Source: Alphaproteobacteria bacterium (GTDB taxonomy: Bacteria; Pseudomonadota; Alphaproteobacteria; Micropepsales; Micropepsaceae). From it: a DNA stretch of 64,000 nucleotides. The stretch covers positions 620,001-684,000 of the forward strand of contig WGMH01000003.1 of the NCBI GenBank assembly GCA_016125165.1, in the 5' to 3' direction. The translations under genes were made by a program, and so were the position numbers. Position 1 is the first letter of the stretch. Each line of letters begins with the position of its first letter. The notes beneath the pieces were generated by a model, which ran no database searches, was not told where the DNA came from, and was given only the letters and a program-made list of their open reading frames with translations. Shown here one piece after another: positions 50,205 through 60,831 of this stretch.

Positions 50205-51314
50205 TCAGCTTCCCACGGCCATGCAGTCGAGCCCTCGCGCTTTCAGCGCACCGCACAGATTGGCCGCTTCGGACGAACCCAAGGGGCCTGTGCGCAAGCG
50301 GTAGTAGCGCCCGCGACCCGGAATATCGGCTGCCTCGATATGCGGGGTGAGCCCGTCCAGAAGATTTCCGGCGCGCGATTGCAGGCGGTTCCAGCCTGCC
50401 GCTGCGTCCGCCTGATCGCGCCAGGCGCCAAGCTGTACCGCGGCTGCCGAAGCGGAAACCGCGCGCGGCACAGACCGTTCGCGCGCCGATGCGCGTTGCG
50501 ATACCCGCTTGCTGTAATCAACGATGGCGGGCCTCAGCGGCGGCATCGTTGCGGTCTGCACCGACGCGTCCTGCGCTTGCGCATCGTCCATGCCGCGCGG
50601 CTTCTTCAGCACAATTTCGGCATAGGTGCCCTGCGCACCCAAAGCCGCAAGCCGTTCTGCCGCCAGCGTATAGGTGCTGTCCGCTTCCACCGCCTTTTCA
50701 TACCAGGTGCGCGCAGCCGCCATGTTGCCGCTTGCTTCCTCGATCTGGCCAAGACCGAAATAGGCGTATTGCGGTGAGGTATTGCCTGCCGCGAGCGAAG
50801 CCACATAGTCCTTCTCGGCGCGGCTAAACTGGCCCTGACGGCGAAAGACATTGGCGCGATTGTTCAGCGCGGCGGCAAAACGCGGCTGAATTTTGATCGC
50901 CGCTTCGTAGTCCGCCAGTGCGTCATCCGCCCGGCCCAGTTCGTCACGCGTCACGCCGCGATCGAAATAGGCATGCGCCAGATCACGGCCCTTCAACACG
51001 TTCAGCGATAGCGCCGCGTTGTAGTCATCTTCCGCGCCCGCGCGCTCGCCGCGCTCCTGCTGTGCCAGTCCGCGCACGATGAGTGTTCTGGCCTGCCCCG
51101 ATGCATCCATCGTTCCGGCCTCCAGCGCCTGCGATGCCAGCTGTTCGGCCAACACGGCATTGCCCATGCGCAGCGCATCGGCGGCAGACGCCGCGGTGAC
51201 GCGCGCATCCACCGATGGGGGCGGCTTCAGGATAATCGCTTCATCCGCGCGCGCGACCGCCACCCCCATCAGGAGGGCGCCCATCACCGCGCACAGGACC
51301 GCAAACCGCTTCAA
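50205..51314 (-). CDS. TPR-repeat exported protein with C-terminal SPOR-like domain
   Basis: TPR pattern (GRADDALADYEAAIKIQPRFAAALNNRANVFRRQGQFSRAEKDYVASL); C-terminal VQLGAWRDQADAAAGWNRLQSR..YYRLRTGPLGSSEAANLCGALKARGLDCMAV; start uncertain. Confidence 0.8.
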   Translation of the reverse strand: MKRFAVLCAVMGALLMGVAVARADEAIILKPPPSVDARVTAASAADALRMGNAVLAEQLASQALEAGTMDASGQARTLIVRGLAQQERGERAGAEDDYNAALSLNVLKGRDLAHAYFDRGVTRDELGRADDALADYEAAIKIQPRFAAALNNRANVFRRQGQFSRAEKDYVASLAAGNTSPQYAYFGLGQIEEASGNMAAARTWYEKAVEADSTYTLAAERLAALGAQGTYAEIVLKKPRGMDDAQAQDASVQTATMPPLRPAIVDYSKRVSQRASARERSVPRAVSASAAAVQLGAWRDQADAAAGWNRLQSRAGNLLDGLTPHIEAADIPGRGRYYRLRTGPLGSSEAANLCGALKARGLDCMAVGS

Positions 51315-51402
51315 CGCCGACACCCGAAAAACTCTGCTAGAGACTATGCCAGAGAGGCGTCCTACAAAGGGCGCGTTAGCGTCGCGGAGCGGAAAGCTGG
51401 GG

Positions 51403-52263
51403 ATGAATTCGGCCAGCCGCCTTGGTTTGGGCACGGTGCAGTTCGGGCAGGCCTATGGCATCTCGAATGCACGCGGTCAGGTGCCGCCAAATGAGGTGGC
51501 CGCAATGCTGGCGCGCGCGGCCGATGCGCGAATCGGACTGCTCGACACAGCCGCAGGTTATGGCGAGGCCGAATCGGTGCTTGGCCAGATCGACACACGG
51601 CCGTTCCGCCTCGTGACCAAGACCATCGGCATCCGCAATGGTCTTGCGGCGGTCATAGACCGCGCGCGGCAATCGGCAGAGACGCTGAAGCGGCATCCCG
51701 TGGAGCTGCTGCTGGTGCATGCCGCGGGCGATCTGAAAGGGCCGGACGGACGCGACCTGTGGCGCGCGCTGCTGCAACTGCGCGATGAGGGGCTTTTTGG
51801 CGGCATCGGGATTTCGGCGTATGTGGGCGATGACCCGGCGGAGCTGGCGGCGCAGTTCCGGCCAGCGGCGATGCAGGTGCCGTTCAGCCTGCTGGATCAG
51901 CGGCTGCTGCGCGATGGCAGCCTTGCGCGCATGAAGGCATTGGGCGTCGAGGTGCATACGCGCTCCGCCTTTCTGCAAGGTCTTCTGTTCCTCGATCCGG
52001 ATACGCTGCCGGAAAAGCTGCGCGGAGCGGGGCCGCATCTGAAACGATTGCGGGCCGCGATTGCCGAAGCCGGAAGCACTGCGCTGAAAGCCGCGCTCGC
52101 CTTCGTACTGATGCGACGCGAGGTGGATGTTTGCGTCGTGGGCGCGACGGCACTTTCGGAATTGAACGAGATCATCGATGCCGCAAATACGCCCGCTCCC
52201 GATATGGATTGGGCGGCATGCGCGCTGGATGACGATGTGGTGCTGACGCCCTCGCTATGGTGA
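51403..52263 (+). CDS. Aldo/keto reductase family protein
   Basis: SRLGLGTVQFGQAYGISNARGQVPPNEVAAML; IGLLDTAAGYGEAESVLG; start moved from 51079. Confidence 0.88.
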   Translation: MNSASRLGLGTVQFGQAYGISNARGQVPPNEVAAMLARAADARIGLLDTAAGYGEAESVLGQIDTRPFRLVTKTIGIRNGLAAVIDRARQSAETLKRHPVELLLVHAAGDLKGPDGRDLWRALLQLRDEGLFGGIGISAYVGDDPAELAAQFRPAAMQVPFSLLDQRLLRDGSLARMKALGVEVHTRSAFLQGLLFLDPDTLPEKLRGAGPHLKRLRAAIAEAGSTALKAALAFVLMRREVDVCVVGATALSELNEIIDAANTPAPDMDWAACALDDDVVLTPSLW

Positions 52264-52266
52264 GGG

Positions 52267-53448
52267 TTACAGGCGTTTGAGTTCGCGCACCGCATCGACG
52301 ACACGCGCGACATCACCCTGATTCATGCCGGGAAACATCGGCAGGGTGAGCAGTTCTTCATAGGCGTGTTCGGCGACCGGGCAAAGACCGCGTTCATAAC
52401 CGCGGGCACGATAGAAGCTATGCCAATAGACCGGTGCGTAGTGAACATTGGCGCCGATCCTGCGCGCGCGCAGATGCGCAAAGGCCTGATCGCGGCCGAC
52501 TTCCAGCTGCTGAAGGTCAAGACGAACGACATAGAGATGATAGGCATTGGTGCGATCCCCATGCACCGCCAGCGGGCGGGCATGCGGCACCTGGGAGAAG
52601 GCCGTATCATATAGCGCCGCAATACGCTGGCGTGCCGCTACCCATTCCTCAAGACGCTTCAACTGCGCAATTCCCAGCGCACATTGCACATCGGGCAGGC
52701 GATAGTTGAAACCGAGTTCAGCCATGTCGTAGGCGAAAGCGCCCTGGGCCTCGCGCTTCCTGTGATCGGAATCGATGCCATGATTGCGGAAGCGGCGCAT
52801 GTGCGCGGCCAATTCCGCATCGTTCGTGACCACCATGCCGCCTTCGCAGGTGGTGAGGTGTTTCACGGGATGAAACGAGAAGCAGCTCATATCCGCGAGC
52901 GTGCCGGTCTTGCGCCCCTTGTACGTAGCGCCGGGCGAATGGCAGGCATCGGCGATGAGAACAAGATCGTGACGATCTGCAAGCACGCGCAATGCATCGT
53001 AGTCGGCAGGCTGTCCGGCATAATCCACAGCAACAATGGCTCTGGTGCGCGGTGTAATCTTCGCGGCAACACTGTCGGGGTCGATCAGCAGCGTGTCGGC
53101 TTCAACATCGGCGAAAATCGGCGTTGCGCCTTCATAGAACGCGGCATTGGACGATGCGGCGAACGTGATGGCCGGAACGATGACTTCATCGCCCGGACCG
53201 ACACCGGCCGCCCGCATGGCGCAGTGCAGCGCCGCAGTGCCACTGTTGACCGCAACGCCCTGCTCCGCGCCGCAGAACGACGCAAATGCCTGTTCAAATT
53301 CAGCGACTTTAGGCCCGGTGGTGAGCCAATCGGATGTCAGTGCGGCGACTACGGCGTCAATGTCATCCTGCCCGATCGACTGGCGGCCATAGGGAAGGAA
53401 CGCATCCTCAACGGCAGGCACGCCGCTCCAATCACCGCTGTCAGGCAT
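52267..53448 (-). CDS. pseC: UDP-4-amino-4,6-dideoxy-GlcNAc/altrosamine transaminase, DegT/DnrJ/EryC1 family (PseC-like)
   Basis: FLPYGRQSIGQDDIDAVVAAL, GVAVNSGTAALHCAMRAAGVGPGDEVIVPAITFAASSNA, CFSFHPVKHLTTCEGGMV; overlaps pseB. Confidence 0.88.
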   Translation of the reverse strand: MPDSGDWSGVPAVEDAFLPYGRQSIGQDDIDAVVAALTSDWLTTGPKVAEFEQAFASFCGAEQGVAVNSGTAALHCAMRAAGVGPGDEVIVPAITFAASSNAAFYEGATPIFADVEADTLLIDPDSVAAKITPRTRAIVAVDYAGQPADYDALRVLADRHDLVLIADACHSPGATYKGRKTGTLADMSCFSFHPVKHLTTCEGGMVVTNDAELAAHMRRFRNHGIDSDHRKREAQGAFAYDMAELGFNYRLPDVQCALGIAQLKRLEEWVAARQRIAALYDTAFSQVPHARPLAVHGDRTNAYHLYVVRLDLQQLEVGRDQAFAHLRARRIGANVHYAPVYWHSFYRARGYERGLCPVAEHAYEELLTLPMFPGMNQGDVARVVDAVRELKRL

Positions 53449-54535
53449 AGGACGCCGCCAGAAGTGCGTGAAGCCCGCGTGCATCCAGCTTTTCGGGATT
53501 GGTGTCGCTGGAATAGGAGAAGCCTTCCGGAACCGGCCGGGCGCCGCGATGTAGATAGGCTTCGCGCGAAGCGGTGGCAAAACTGGCGAGGATCACATAG
53601 CGATCCTCAAGTTCGACCGTCCAATGGGCGTCATCTTCCGGCACCATCGTTTCATGCAGCTTTTCGCCGGGACGAATGCCGACAAGCTTCTGCGGCAATT
53701 GCGGGCCCAGATGGGACGCGAGCGCGGTGACAGTGCTGGAGGGAATCTTCGGGACATAGATTTCGCCGCCACGCATCATCTCCATGCTGGAGAGCACGAA
53801 GTTCACGCCCTGCTGCAGGGTGATCCAGAAGCGTGTCATCCGTTCATCAGTGATCGGCAGGCTGTCGGCGCCCTCGTCCATGAGCTTCTTGAAGAAAGGA
53901 ACGACCGAACCGCGCGAGCCAAACACATTGCCATAGCGCACGACCGAGAAACGCGTGCCGTCAGCACCGGCCAGATTGTTGGCAGCAACGAAAATTTTGT
54001 CGGACGCCAACTTGGACGCGCCATAAAGATTGATCGGGTTGGCGGCCTTGTCGGTGGAGAGCGCCACGACCTTCTTCACGTTGCGGCGCAGTGCGGCGTA
54101 GACCAGATTTTCCGCACCGAACACATTGGTGCGAATGCATTCGAAGGGATTGTATTCGGCGGTCGGCACCTGCTTCATCGCCGCGGCATGGATCACATAT
54201 TCCACATCACGCAGCGCCAGATCGAGCCGGTCACGGTCGCGGATGTCGCCGATGAAATAGCGAATGAAGGGATAGCGATCCATCGGGAACTGCTGCGCAA
54301 GCTCAGACTGTTTGAGTTCATCGCGGCTGAAGATGATGAGACGGCGCGGCTTGTAACGCTCAACGACCGTCTTCAGGAAATGCTTCCCGAACGAACCGGT
54401 GCCGCCCGTGACCAGAACGGATTTGTCGTTCAGGTCGAGCCAGGGTTGCGAAAAATCGCGAAACTGCGGCGCCTCGTCGTGCGGCGGCAATTCAACCGTT
54501 TCATCGAAAACAGGGGCAAGCGCGGGCATGCTCAT
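53441..54535 (-). CDS. pseB: UDP-N-acetylglucosamine 4,6-dehydratase (inverting), PseB-like
   Basis: SVLVTGGTGSFGKHFLKTVVERYKPRRLIIFSRDELKQSELAQQFP; AAMKQVPTAEYNPFECIRTNVFGAENL. Confidence 0.92.
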   Translation of the reverse strand: MSMPALAPVFDETVELPPHDEAPQFRDFSQPWLDLNDKSVLVTGGTGSFGKHFLKTVVERYKPRRLIIFSRDELKQSELAQQFPMDRYPFIRYFIGDIRDRDRLDLALRDVEYVIHAAAMKQVPTAEYNPFECIRTNVFGAENLVYAALRRNVKKVVALSTDKAANPINLYGASKLASDKIFVAANNLAGADGTRFSVVRYGNVFGSRGSVVPFFKKLMDEGADSLPITDERMTRFWITLQQGVNFVLSSMEMMRGGEIYVPKIPSSTVTALASHLGPQLPQKLVGIRPGEKLHETMVPEDDAHWTVELEDRYVILASFATASREAYLHRGARPVPEGFSYSSDTNPEKLDARGLHALLAASYA

Positions 54536-54632
54536 GGACCAGCCATCCTTCTGATTGCGGCCAGTCTTGCGCGATTAAGATTGACAGGGTCTTAAAGCCG
54601 CGTGCGATCTGCAGGCCGCGCGGATTTGGATA

Positions 54633-54648
54633 GTTAAGAGGTCCTTAA
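54633..54648 (-). promoter_or_regulatory. Perfect CtrA-type box upstream of pseB
   Basis: Minus strand TTAA-GGACCTC-TTAAC, matching TTAA-N7-TTAAC, about 100 bp upstream of the pseB start. Confidence 0.6.
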
Positions 54649-55625
54649 ACTTTGAAATGCGCGCGATACCAGGTAACGAATCTGGCGATGCCGTCTTCCA
54701 GACTGAGGCGGGGCGCAAAGCCGAAATCGCGGGCAGCTCTGGTGATATCCGCATAGGTTTCGTTCACATCGCCGGGCGGGCCTTCACGGTTTTCAATGCG
54801 CGCGGTCTTGCCGGTTGCCTTCTCGATGGCCTTGATCAGCGCATGCACGTCCTCGGGGTGATGGTTGCCCAGATTGTAAATCCGGCTGGGCGCCTGCCCC
54901 TCATCGGCCGTGAACGGCGTTTCGACAATGCGCACGAGCGCGGCGACAATATCGTCCACATAGGTGAAATCGCGCCGCAGCTTGCCGCCGCCGAACACAG
55001 GCAGCGCCTCGCCTTTCAATATCTTGTCGGTGAAAAGCCAATAGGCCATGTCCGGCCGGCCCCACGGGCCATAAACCGTGAAAAAGCGCAGGCCGGTCTG
55101 CTGCAAGCCGAACAGCGAAGCATAGGAATGCGAAAGCATTTCGCCGGAACGCTTGGTCGCGCCGTAATAGGAAACTGGCCTGTCGCAGCGCGCATCCTCG
55201 CGGAACGGCGGAACGGTGTCGTTGCCATAAACCGAACTGGACGAAGCATAGACCAGATGCGGCATCGCGGGCTGATGATGGCGCGCAAATTCCAGCATCA
55301 CCTGGTGGCCCACCAGATTGGAACGCGTATAGGCCGCCGGATCGACGAGCCCGTAGCGAACGCCGGCTTGCGCGGCCAGGTGCAGAATAACGTCATAGTG
55401 TTCACCCGCCGTTGCGGATGCGACGCTGGCGGCATCGGCGATGTCACATTTGACGAAGCGATAGCCGTTGCGGCCTTCCAGAGCGGCCAGACGCGCGCGC
55501 TTCAACGCCGGGTCATAGTAGTCGTTGATTTCATCAAGTCCGGTCACGGCGTGGCCGGCAGCGAGAAGCGCCTGTGTCGCGTGGAAACCGATAAATCCCG
55601 CTGCACCAGTGAGAAGGATGTTCAT
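54645..55625 (-). CDS. NAD-dependent epimerase (UDP-glucuronate 4-epimerase-like)
   Basis: MNILLTGAAGFIGFHATQALLAAGHAVTGLDEINDYYDPALKRARL; FTVYGPWGRPDMA. Confidence 0.88.
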   Translation of the reverse strand: MNILLTGAAGFIGFHATQALLAAGHAVTGLDEINDYYDPALKRARLAALEGRNGYRFVKCDIADAASVASATAGEHYDVILHLAAQAGVRYGLVDPAAYTRSNLVGHQVMLEFARHHQPAMPHLVYASSSSVYGNDTVPPFREDARCDRPVSYYGATKRSGEMLSHSYASLFGLQQTGLRFFTVYGPWGRPDMAYWLFTDKILKGEALPVFGGGKLRRDFTYVDDIVAALVRIVETPFTADEGQAPSRIYNLGNHHPEDVHALIKAIEKATGKTARIENREGPPGDVNETYADITRAARDFGFAPRLSLEDGIARFVTWYRAHFKV

Positions 55626-55675
55626 TTTTCAGACTTCTCTACAAATTCTTAACCGGACCCGGTGTTAGATGCCTC

Positions 55676-55915
55676 ATGCCGACTCGCGTGTCCAAGATCG
55701 TACCCCGAAGCAAGCGCCGCCTGAAACGTCAGGCGCGGCGTCTGCGGCTGGCCGTGCAGGCGTTCTCGGTGCTGCTCACATTCCCGGTTGTGCTGCTGGC
55801 CTACAGCGTTGCCTACCCGATGGGACGGCACGCACCGCCGCCACGGCGCGCGCCCGCACGCACGATCATCGTCGAGCGCCCGCAAAGCTCGCTGACCAGC
55901 ACGATCAGGGAATGA
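55676..55915 (+). CDS. Small basic single-TM hypothetical protein
   Basis: 79 aa; Arg/Lys-rich N-terminus, one TM segment; overlaps cysNC end by 11 bp in convergent orientation. Confidence 0.45.
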   Translation: MPTRVSKIVPRSKRRLKRQARRLRLAVQAFSVLLTFPVVLLAYSVAYPMGRHAPPPRRAPARTIIVERPQSSLTSTIRE

Positions 55916-57791
55916 TCCCGCGCGCCTTCAGCGTTTCCACGATCTGATCGGCCAGATCTTCCGGCTTCGTGCCAACCGTTTTCAGCGTGATCTCGGCGGC
56001 TTCTGGCGGCTCATAGGGACTGTCTATCCCGGTGAAATTCTTGATCTGTCCGGCCTTCGCCTTGATGTAGAGCCCCTTGGGATCACGCGCCATGCATTCT
56101 TCGATAGGCGTATCGACAAAGACTTCGAGAAATTCCCCCGGTTCCAGAAGCTCACGCGCCATGCGCCGTTCCGAACGGAAGGGCGAAATGAACGACACGA
56201 GCACGATAAGGCCGGCATCCACAAAAAGCTTTGATGCCTCTCCCACGCGGCGAATGTTCTCGACTCGGTCGGCATCCGTAAAGCCCAGATCGCGATTAAG
56301 ACCGTGGCGGACGTTATCGCCATCGAGCAGATAGGTATGGCGGCCCATCGCAAACAGGCGCTGCTCGACGAGATTGGCGACCGTCGATTTGCCCGAACCG
56401 GAAAGCCCCGTGAACCAGAGGACCGCCGCCTTCTGCCCCTTGGCTTCGGCGCGCACCTGCTTGTTCACGTCCAACGCCTGCCAATGCACATTGGTGGCAC
56501 GCCGCAGACCGAAATCGATCATGCCCGCCGCCACGGTGGCATTGGTAAAGCGGTCGATCAGGATGAAACCGCCGGTTTCGCGATTTTCCGCATAGGGATC
56601 GAAGGCAATCGGCTGCGAAGACGAAATGTTCGCATAACCCACTTCGTTCAGATGCAGCGTCTTGGCGGCAAGATGATCGAGCGTGTTCACGTCAACACGA
56701 TGTTTCAGCGTGCTGACAGTGGCAGGAACCGTGGCCGTGCCCACCTTCAGGAGATACTGGCGGCCCGGAAGCATTTCCTCTTCGGCCATCCAGAGCAGAT
56801 GAGCCGTGAACTGATCGGTGACTTCGGGACGCTCGGCGGTGTGCGCCAGAAGATCGCCGCGCGAAATATCCACTTCATCGGCCAGCGTGATGGTGACGGC
56901 ATCGCCCGCGCTGGCTTCTTGCAGATCGCCGTCGAATGTCACGATGCGCTTCACCGTACTTGTGCGGCCCGATTTCGCCACCACGATCGGATCGCCCGCG
57001 CGCACGCGACCGCCCACGATGGTTCCGGCAAAGCCACGGAAATCGAGATTGGGCCGGTTGACCCATTGCACCGGCATGCGGAACGGCTTGTGCGCACGCG
57101 CCGTATCCACGTCCACCGTTTCCAGATGGGTGAGGAGCGCGGGGCCTTTGTACCAGGGCGTGCTGGCGCTCGGCGCGATCACATTGTCGCCGAAGCGCGC
57201 GGAAATCGGGATCGGGGTCAACGTGGTGAAACCAAGCGGCGCGGCGAATTCGCGGTATTCGGCAACAATGTCGTTGAACACCGTTTCCGAGAAATCGACG
57301 AGGTCGATCTTGTTCACCGCCAGCACCACGTGGCGGATGCCAAGGAGCGAAGCGATATAGGAATGGCGGCGGGTCTGCGTCAGCACGCCCTTGCGCGCAT
57401 CAATCAGAACGATGGCCAGATCGCTGTTGGAAGCGCCGGTGGCCATGTTGCGGGTGTACTGCTCATGGCCGGGCGTATCGGCCACGATGAATTTGCGTTT
57501 GTCGGTGGCGAAAAAGCGATAGGCGACATCGATGGTGATGCCCTGCTCGCGTTCGGCTTCCAGCCCGTCCACCAGAAGCGCGAAGTCAATGTCACCGCCC
57601 GTGGTACCGTGTTTTTTGGAATCTTTTTCCAACGCTGCGAGGTGGTCCTCAAAAAGCAGCTTGGAGTCATAGAGGAGGCGGCCGATGAGGGTGGATTTGC
57701 CATCGTCCACGCTGCCGCAGGTGAGAAATCGCAGGAGCGACTTGTTCTCCTGTTCGGCGAGATAGGCGCGAAGCTGTTCGGGAGCGGTCAT
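55905..57791 (-). CDS. cysNC: Bifunctional sulfate adenylyltransferase subunit 1 / adenylylsulfate kinase (CysN-CysC)
   Basis: [37 protein letters not shown]-terminal [20 protein letters not shown]. Confidence 0.96.
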   Translation of the reverse strand: MTAPEQLRAYLAEQENKSLLRFLTCGSVDDGKSTLIGRLLYDSKLLFEDHLAALEKDSKKHGTTGGDIDFALLVDGLEAEREQGITIDVAYRFFATDKRKFIVADTPGHEQYTRNMATGASNSDLAIVLIDARKGVLTQTRRHSYIASLLGIRHVVLAVNKIDLVDFSETVFNDIVAEYREFAAPLGFTTLTPIPISARFGDNVIAPSASTPWYKGPALLTHLETVDVDTARAHKPFRMPVQWVNRPNLDFRGFAGTIVGGRVRAGDPIVVAKSGRTSTVKRIVTFDGDLQEASAGDAVTITLADEVDISRGDLLAHTAERPEVTDQFTAHLLWMAEEEMLPGRQYLLKVGTATVPATVSTLKHRVDVNTLDHLAAKTLHLNEVGYANISSSQPIAFDPYAENRETGGFILIDRFTNATVAAGMIDFGLRRATNVHWQALDVNKQVRAEAKGQKAAVLWFTGLSGSGKSTVANLVEQRLFAMGRHTYLLDGDNVRHGLNRDLGFTDADRVENIRRVGEASKLFVDAGLIVLVSFISPFRSERRMARELLEPGEFLEVFVDTPIEECMARDPKGLYIKAKAGQIKNFTGIDSPYEPPEAAEITLKTVGTKPEDLADQIVETLKARGIIP

Positions 57792-58699
57792 CAGAAATAT
57801 CCCTCCTTCTTCTTCTTCTCCATCGAGGCCTTTTCGTCGGAGTCGATCAGGCGGCCCTGACGCTCAGATGTGCGCGCGGTCAGCATTTCCGAGACAATCG
57901 CTTCAAGGGTGTCAGCGCCGGAATCGATGGCGCCGGTGAGCGGGTAGCAGCCAAGCGTGCGGAAGCGCACCAGCCGCATTTGTGCCTCTTCGCCGTCGCG
58001 CAGCTTCATGCGTTCGTCATCCACCATGATGAGTGTTCCGTCGCGCTCCACGACCGGGCGCTCTTTCGCGTAATAGAGCGGTACGATGGGGATGTCTTCG
58101 GCCATGATGTATTGCCAGATGTCGAGTTCGGTCCAGTTCGACAGGGGGAACACGCGGATGGATTCGCCCTTGGCGATGCGCGTGTTGTAGAGGTTCCAGA
58201 GTTCGGGCCGCTGGTTCTTCGGGTCCCACGCATGGCTCGCATTGCGGAACGAAAAGATGCGTTCCTTGGCACGGCTTTTTTCCTCGTCACGGCGCGCGCC
58301 GCCGAAGGCCGCATCGAAACCGTATTTGTCGAGTGCCTGCTTCAGCGACTCGGTTTTCATCACCTGCGTGTGCAATGAGGAACCGGAGTCGAACGGGTTG
58401 ATCCCGCGCCTCACGCCATCCTCGTTGATGTGTACCAGAAGATTGAGGCCGAGCTTCTTCACTGTCTCGTCGCGAAACCGGATCATCTCGCGGAATTTCC
58501 ATGTCGTATCGACATGCAGCAGCGGAAATGGCGGCAGGCTCGGATAGAACGCCTTCATCGCCAGGTGAAGCATCACCGACGAATCCTTGCCGATCGAATA
58601 GAGCATCACCGGGTTGCGGAATTCCGCCGCGACCTCGCGCATGATGTGAATGCTTTCCGCCTCAAGCCGGCGCAGGTGAGAGGTTGCAGACAGCGTCAT
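57791..58699 (-). CDS. cysD: Sulfate adenylyltransferase subunit 2
   Basis: [45 protein letters not shown]; start moved to MTLSATSH. Confidence 0.95.
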   Translation of the reverse strand: MTLSATSHLRRLEAESIHIMREVAAEFRNPVMLYSIGKDSSVMLHLAMKAFYPSLPPFPLLHVDTTWKFREMIRFRDETVKKLGLNLLVHINEDGVRRGINPFDSGSSLHTQVMKTESLKQALDKYGFDAAFGGARRDEEKSRAKERIFSFRNASHAWDPKNQRPELWNLYNTRIAKGESIRVFPLSNWTELDIWQYIMAEDIPIVPLYYAKERPVVERDGTLIMVDDERMKLRDGEEAQMRLVRFRTLGCYPLTGAIDSGADTLEAIVSEMLTARTSERQGRLIDSDEKASMEKKKKEGYF

Positions 58700-58727
58700 G
58701 TCTATTTTACAGCCCAAATTGTGTATA

Positions 58728-58749
58728 CCACCGGTAACTGCTCCGGTGG
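58728..58749. promoter_or_regulatory. Inverted repeat upstream of cysD
   Basis: CCACCGG-taactgct-CCGGTGG, perfect 7-bp arms, 29 bp upstream of the cysD start. Confidence 0.4.
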
Positions 58750-58873
58750 CATGTGAAATAGGATGCAGCCCGGACTTTGGCAAGCGCGGGCGACACATAC
58801 CAGACCGCCACATGGACGGCTTCGGCTGCCATATGTCATGTAAGCCCCTGCCACACCAACCCGAAGTTCATAC

Positions 58874-59755
58874 ATGGCAAAGCCCGCCCGAGTCCGCAAA
58901 GCCGTATTCCCCGTCGCCGGCATGGGAACCCGTTTCCTGCCCGCCACCAAGGCGGTTCCCAAGGAAATGCTGCCCGTGGTGGACAAGCCGGTGGTGCAAT
59001 ATGCGGTGGAAGAGGCCAAGGAAGCCGGGATCGAACAGTTCATCTTCGTGACCGGTCGCGGCAAAGGCGTGATCGAGGACCATTTCGACCATGCCTATGA
59101 GCTGGAGGCCCTGCTCAGTGCCCGCGACAAGACCGCGGAGCTGGACAGCCTTCTGGAAGGCCTGCCGCCCACTGGCTCTGTCAGCTTTACCCGCCAGCAG
59201 CGGCCACTGGGCCTTGGCCATGCGGTCTGGTGCGCCCGCCACTTCGTGGGCGACGAGCCTTTCGCTGTTCTGCTGCCGGACGATCTTCTGGTCGGCAAGC
59301 CAGGCGCGCTGGCGCAGATGATGGAAACCTATGATGAGGTCGGCGGTGGCGTGGTCATCGCCGCCGAGGAGCGCAAGCCGGAAGAGATTCACCGCTATGG
59401 CGTGATTGATCCCGGCGCGACCAGCGGCCGAACCATTTCGGTGAAGGACGTGGTGGAGAAACCCAAACGCGAGGATGCGCCTTCCAACATGCGCATCGTG
59501 GGACGCTATATCCTGCCGCCGGAAATCTTCACCGATCTGGATCGCGGGGAAACCGGCGCGGGCGGCGAGATTCAGCTCACCGACTCCATGCGCCGCCTGA
59601 TCGGCGATTTTCCCTTTCATGCGGTGAATGTGAAGGGCGACTGGTTCGATTGCGGCGACAAGGCCGGATTTCTGCAGGCGAACATTGCCGTGGGCCTGCA
59701 ACGCCCCGATATCGCACCAGTGCTGAAGCCGCTGCTGAAAAAATATCTGGGTTAG
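58874..59755 (+). CDS. galU: UTP--glucose-1-phosphate uridylyltransferase
   Basis: VRKAVFPVAGMGTRFLPATKAVPKEMLPVVDKPVVQYAVEEA. Confidence 0.97.
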   Translation: MAKPARVRKAVFPVAGMGTRFLPATKAVPKEMLPVVDKPVVQYAVEEAKEAGIEQFIFVTGRGKGVIEDHFDHAYELEALLSARDKTAELDSLLEGLPPTGSVSFTRQQRPLGLGHAVWCARHFVGDEPFAVLLPDDLLVGKPGALAQMMETYDEVGGGVVIAAEERKPEEIHRYGVIDPGATSGRTISVKDVVEKPKREDAPSNMRIVGRYILPPEIFTDLDRGETGAGGEIQLTDSMRRLIGDFPFHAVNVKGDWFDCGDKAGFLQANIAVGLQRPDIAPVLKPLLKKYLG

Positions 59756-59757
59756 CT

Positions 59758-60738
59758 TCAACTCGCGTTGAGGCGGCTTTCCCATTGCCAGGCGGTGCGC
59801 ACGATCTCCTCGAGATCGTCATGCTCCGGCTGCCAGCCCAGAAGCGCGCGAATGCGGCTCGATTCCGCAATCAGCCATGGCGGATCGCCGGCCCGGCGCG
59901 GACCTTCGCGCACCGGCAGGACATGTCCGGTAACGCGCTCTGTCGCCGCAATCACTTCGCGCACGGATGCACCATGACCGTAGCCGCAGTTCATCACCGT
60001 GCTCTCACCGCCCGCGCGCAAATAGTTGAGCGCAAGCGCGTGCGCGCTCACCAGATCGGATACGTGAATGTAGTCGCGAACGCCCGTACCATCGGCGGTG
60101 GGATAATCCGTGCCGAAGATATCGAGGTGCGGAATGCGCCCAAGCGCGGCCTGGCTGGCCCGCTTGATGAGGTGTGTGGCGCGCGGCGAAATCTGTCCGG
60201 TGCGGCCCTTGGGATCGGCGCCCGCCACGTTGAAGTAACGCAGCACCACCGAACGCAGACCATGCGCGCGCGCGGCATCTTCCAGCATCCACTCCGTCAT
60301 CAGCTTGGAGCGGCCATAGGGGCTCATGGGCCCTGTCTGCATGGTCTCGATCAAGGGCTCCGCCGACTGGCCGGCATAGACCGTGGCCGTCGAGGAAAAT
60401 ATGAAGTTCCCGACGCCACCCTGAACCGTTGCTTCGATCAGGCTGCGCGAGTTGACCGTATTGTTCGCATAGTAGGTCAGCGGATCGGACACCGAGTCCG
60501 GGACCACAATCGATCCGGCAAAATGGATGACGGCATCGACCCTGTGTTCGTCGATCAAACGCACGACCAGATCGCGGTCACCCACGTCACCCTCGACGAA
60601 GGCGGCCTTCTCCGCTACGAGGCTGCGGCTGCCGGTCGAAAGATTGTCCAGCACCACCACATCCTCGCCCCGCTCAAGCAGGGCATAGGTCATGTGGCTG
60701 CCGATATAGCCTGCGCCGCCGGTCACAAGAACGCTCAT
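59758..60738 (-). CDS. galE: UDP-glucose 4-epimerase
   Basis: MSVLVTGGAGYIGSHMTYALLERGEDVVVLDNLSTG; RDYIHVSDLVSAHALAL. Confidence 0.95.
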   Translation of the reverse strand: MSVLVTGGAGYIGSHMTYALLERGEDVVVLDNLSTGSRSLVAEKAAFVEGDVGDRDLVVRLIDEHRVDAVIHFAGSIVVPDSVSDPLTYYANNTVNSRSLIEATVQGGVGNFIFSSTATVYAGQSAEPLIETMQTGPMSPYGRSKLMTEWMLEDAARAHGLRSVVLRYFNVAGADPKGRTGQISPRATHLIKRASQAALGRIPHLDIFGTDYPTADGTGVRDYIHVSDLVSAHALALNYLRAGGESTVMNCGYGHGASVREVIAATERVTGHVLPVREGPRRAGDPPWLIAESSRIRALLGWQPEHDDLEEIVRTAWQWESRLNAS

Positions 60739-60831
60739 GAACCGGGGTTACCATAGGGTCTGAAAAGGTTCTGTTAACAGCGGCGATCCGGTATCTTCGG
60801 ACTGCCCTCCATTTCGCGAAAAAGCCGATCC

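Noticed and set aside
56304-57860. 518-aa + strand ORF
   Set aside because: Antisense to cysNC, shadow frame
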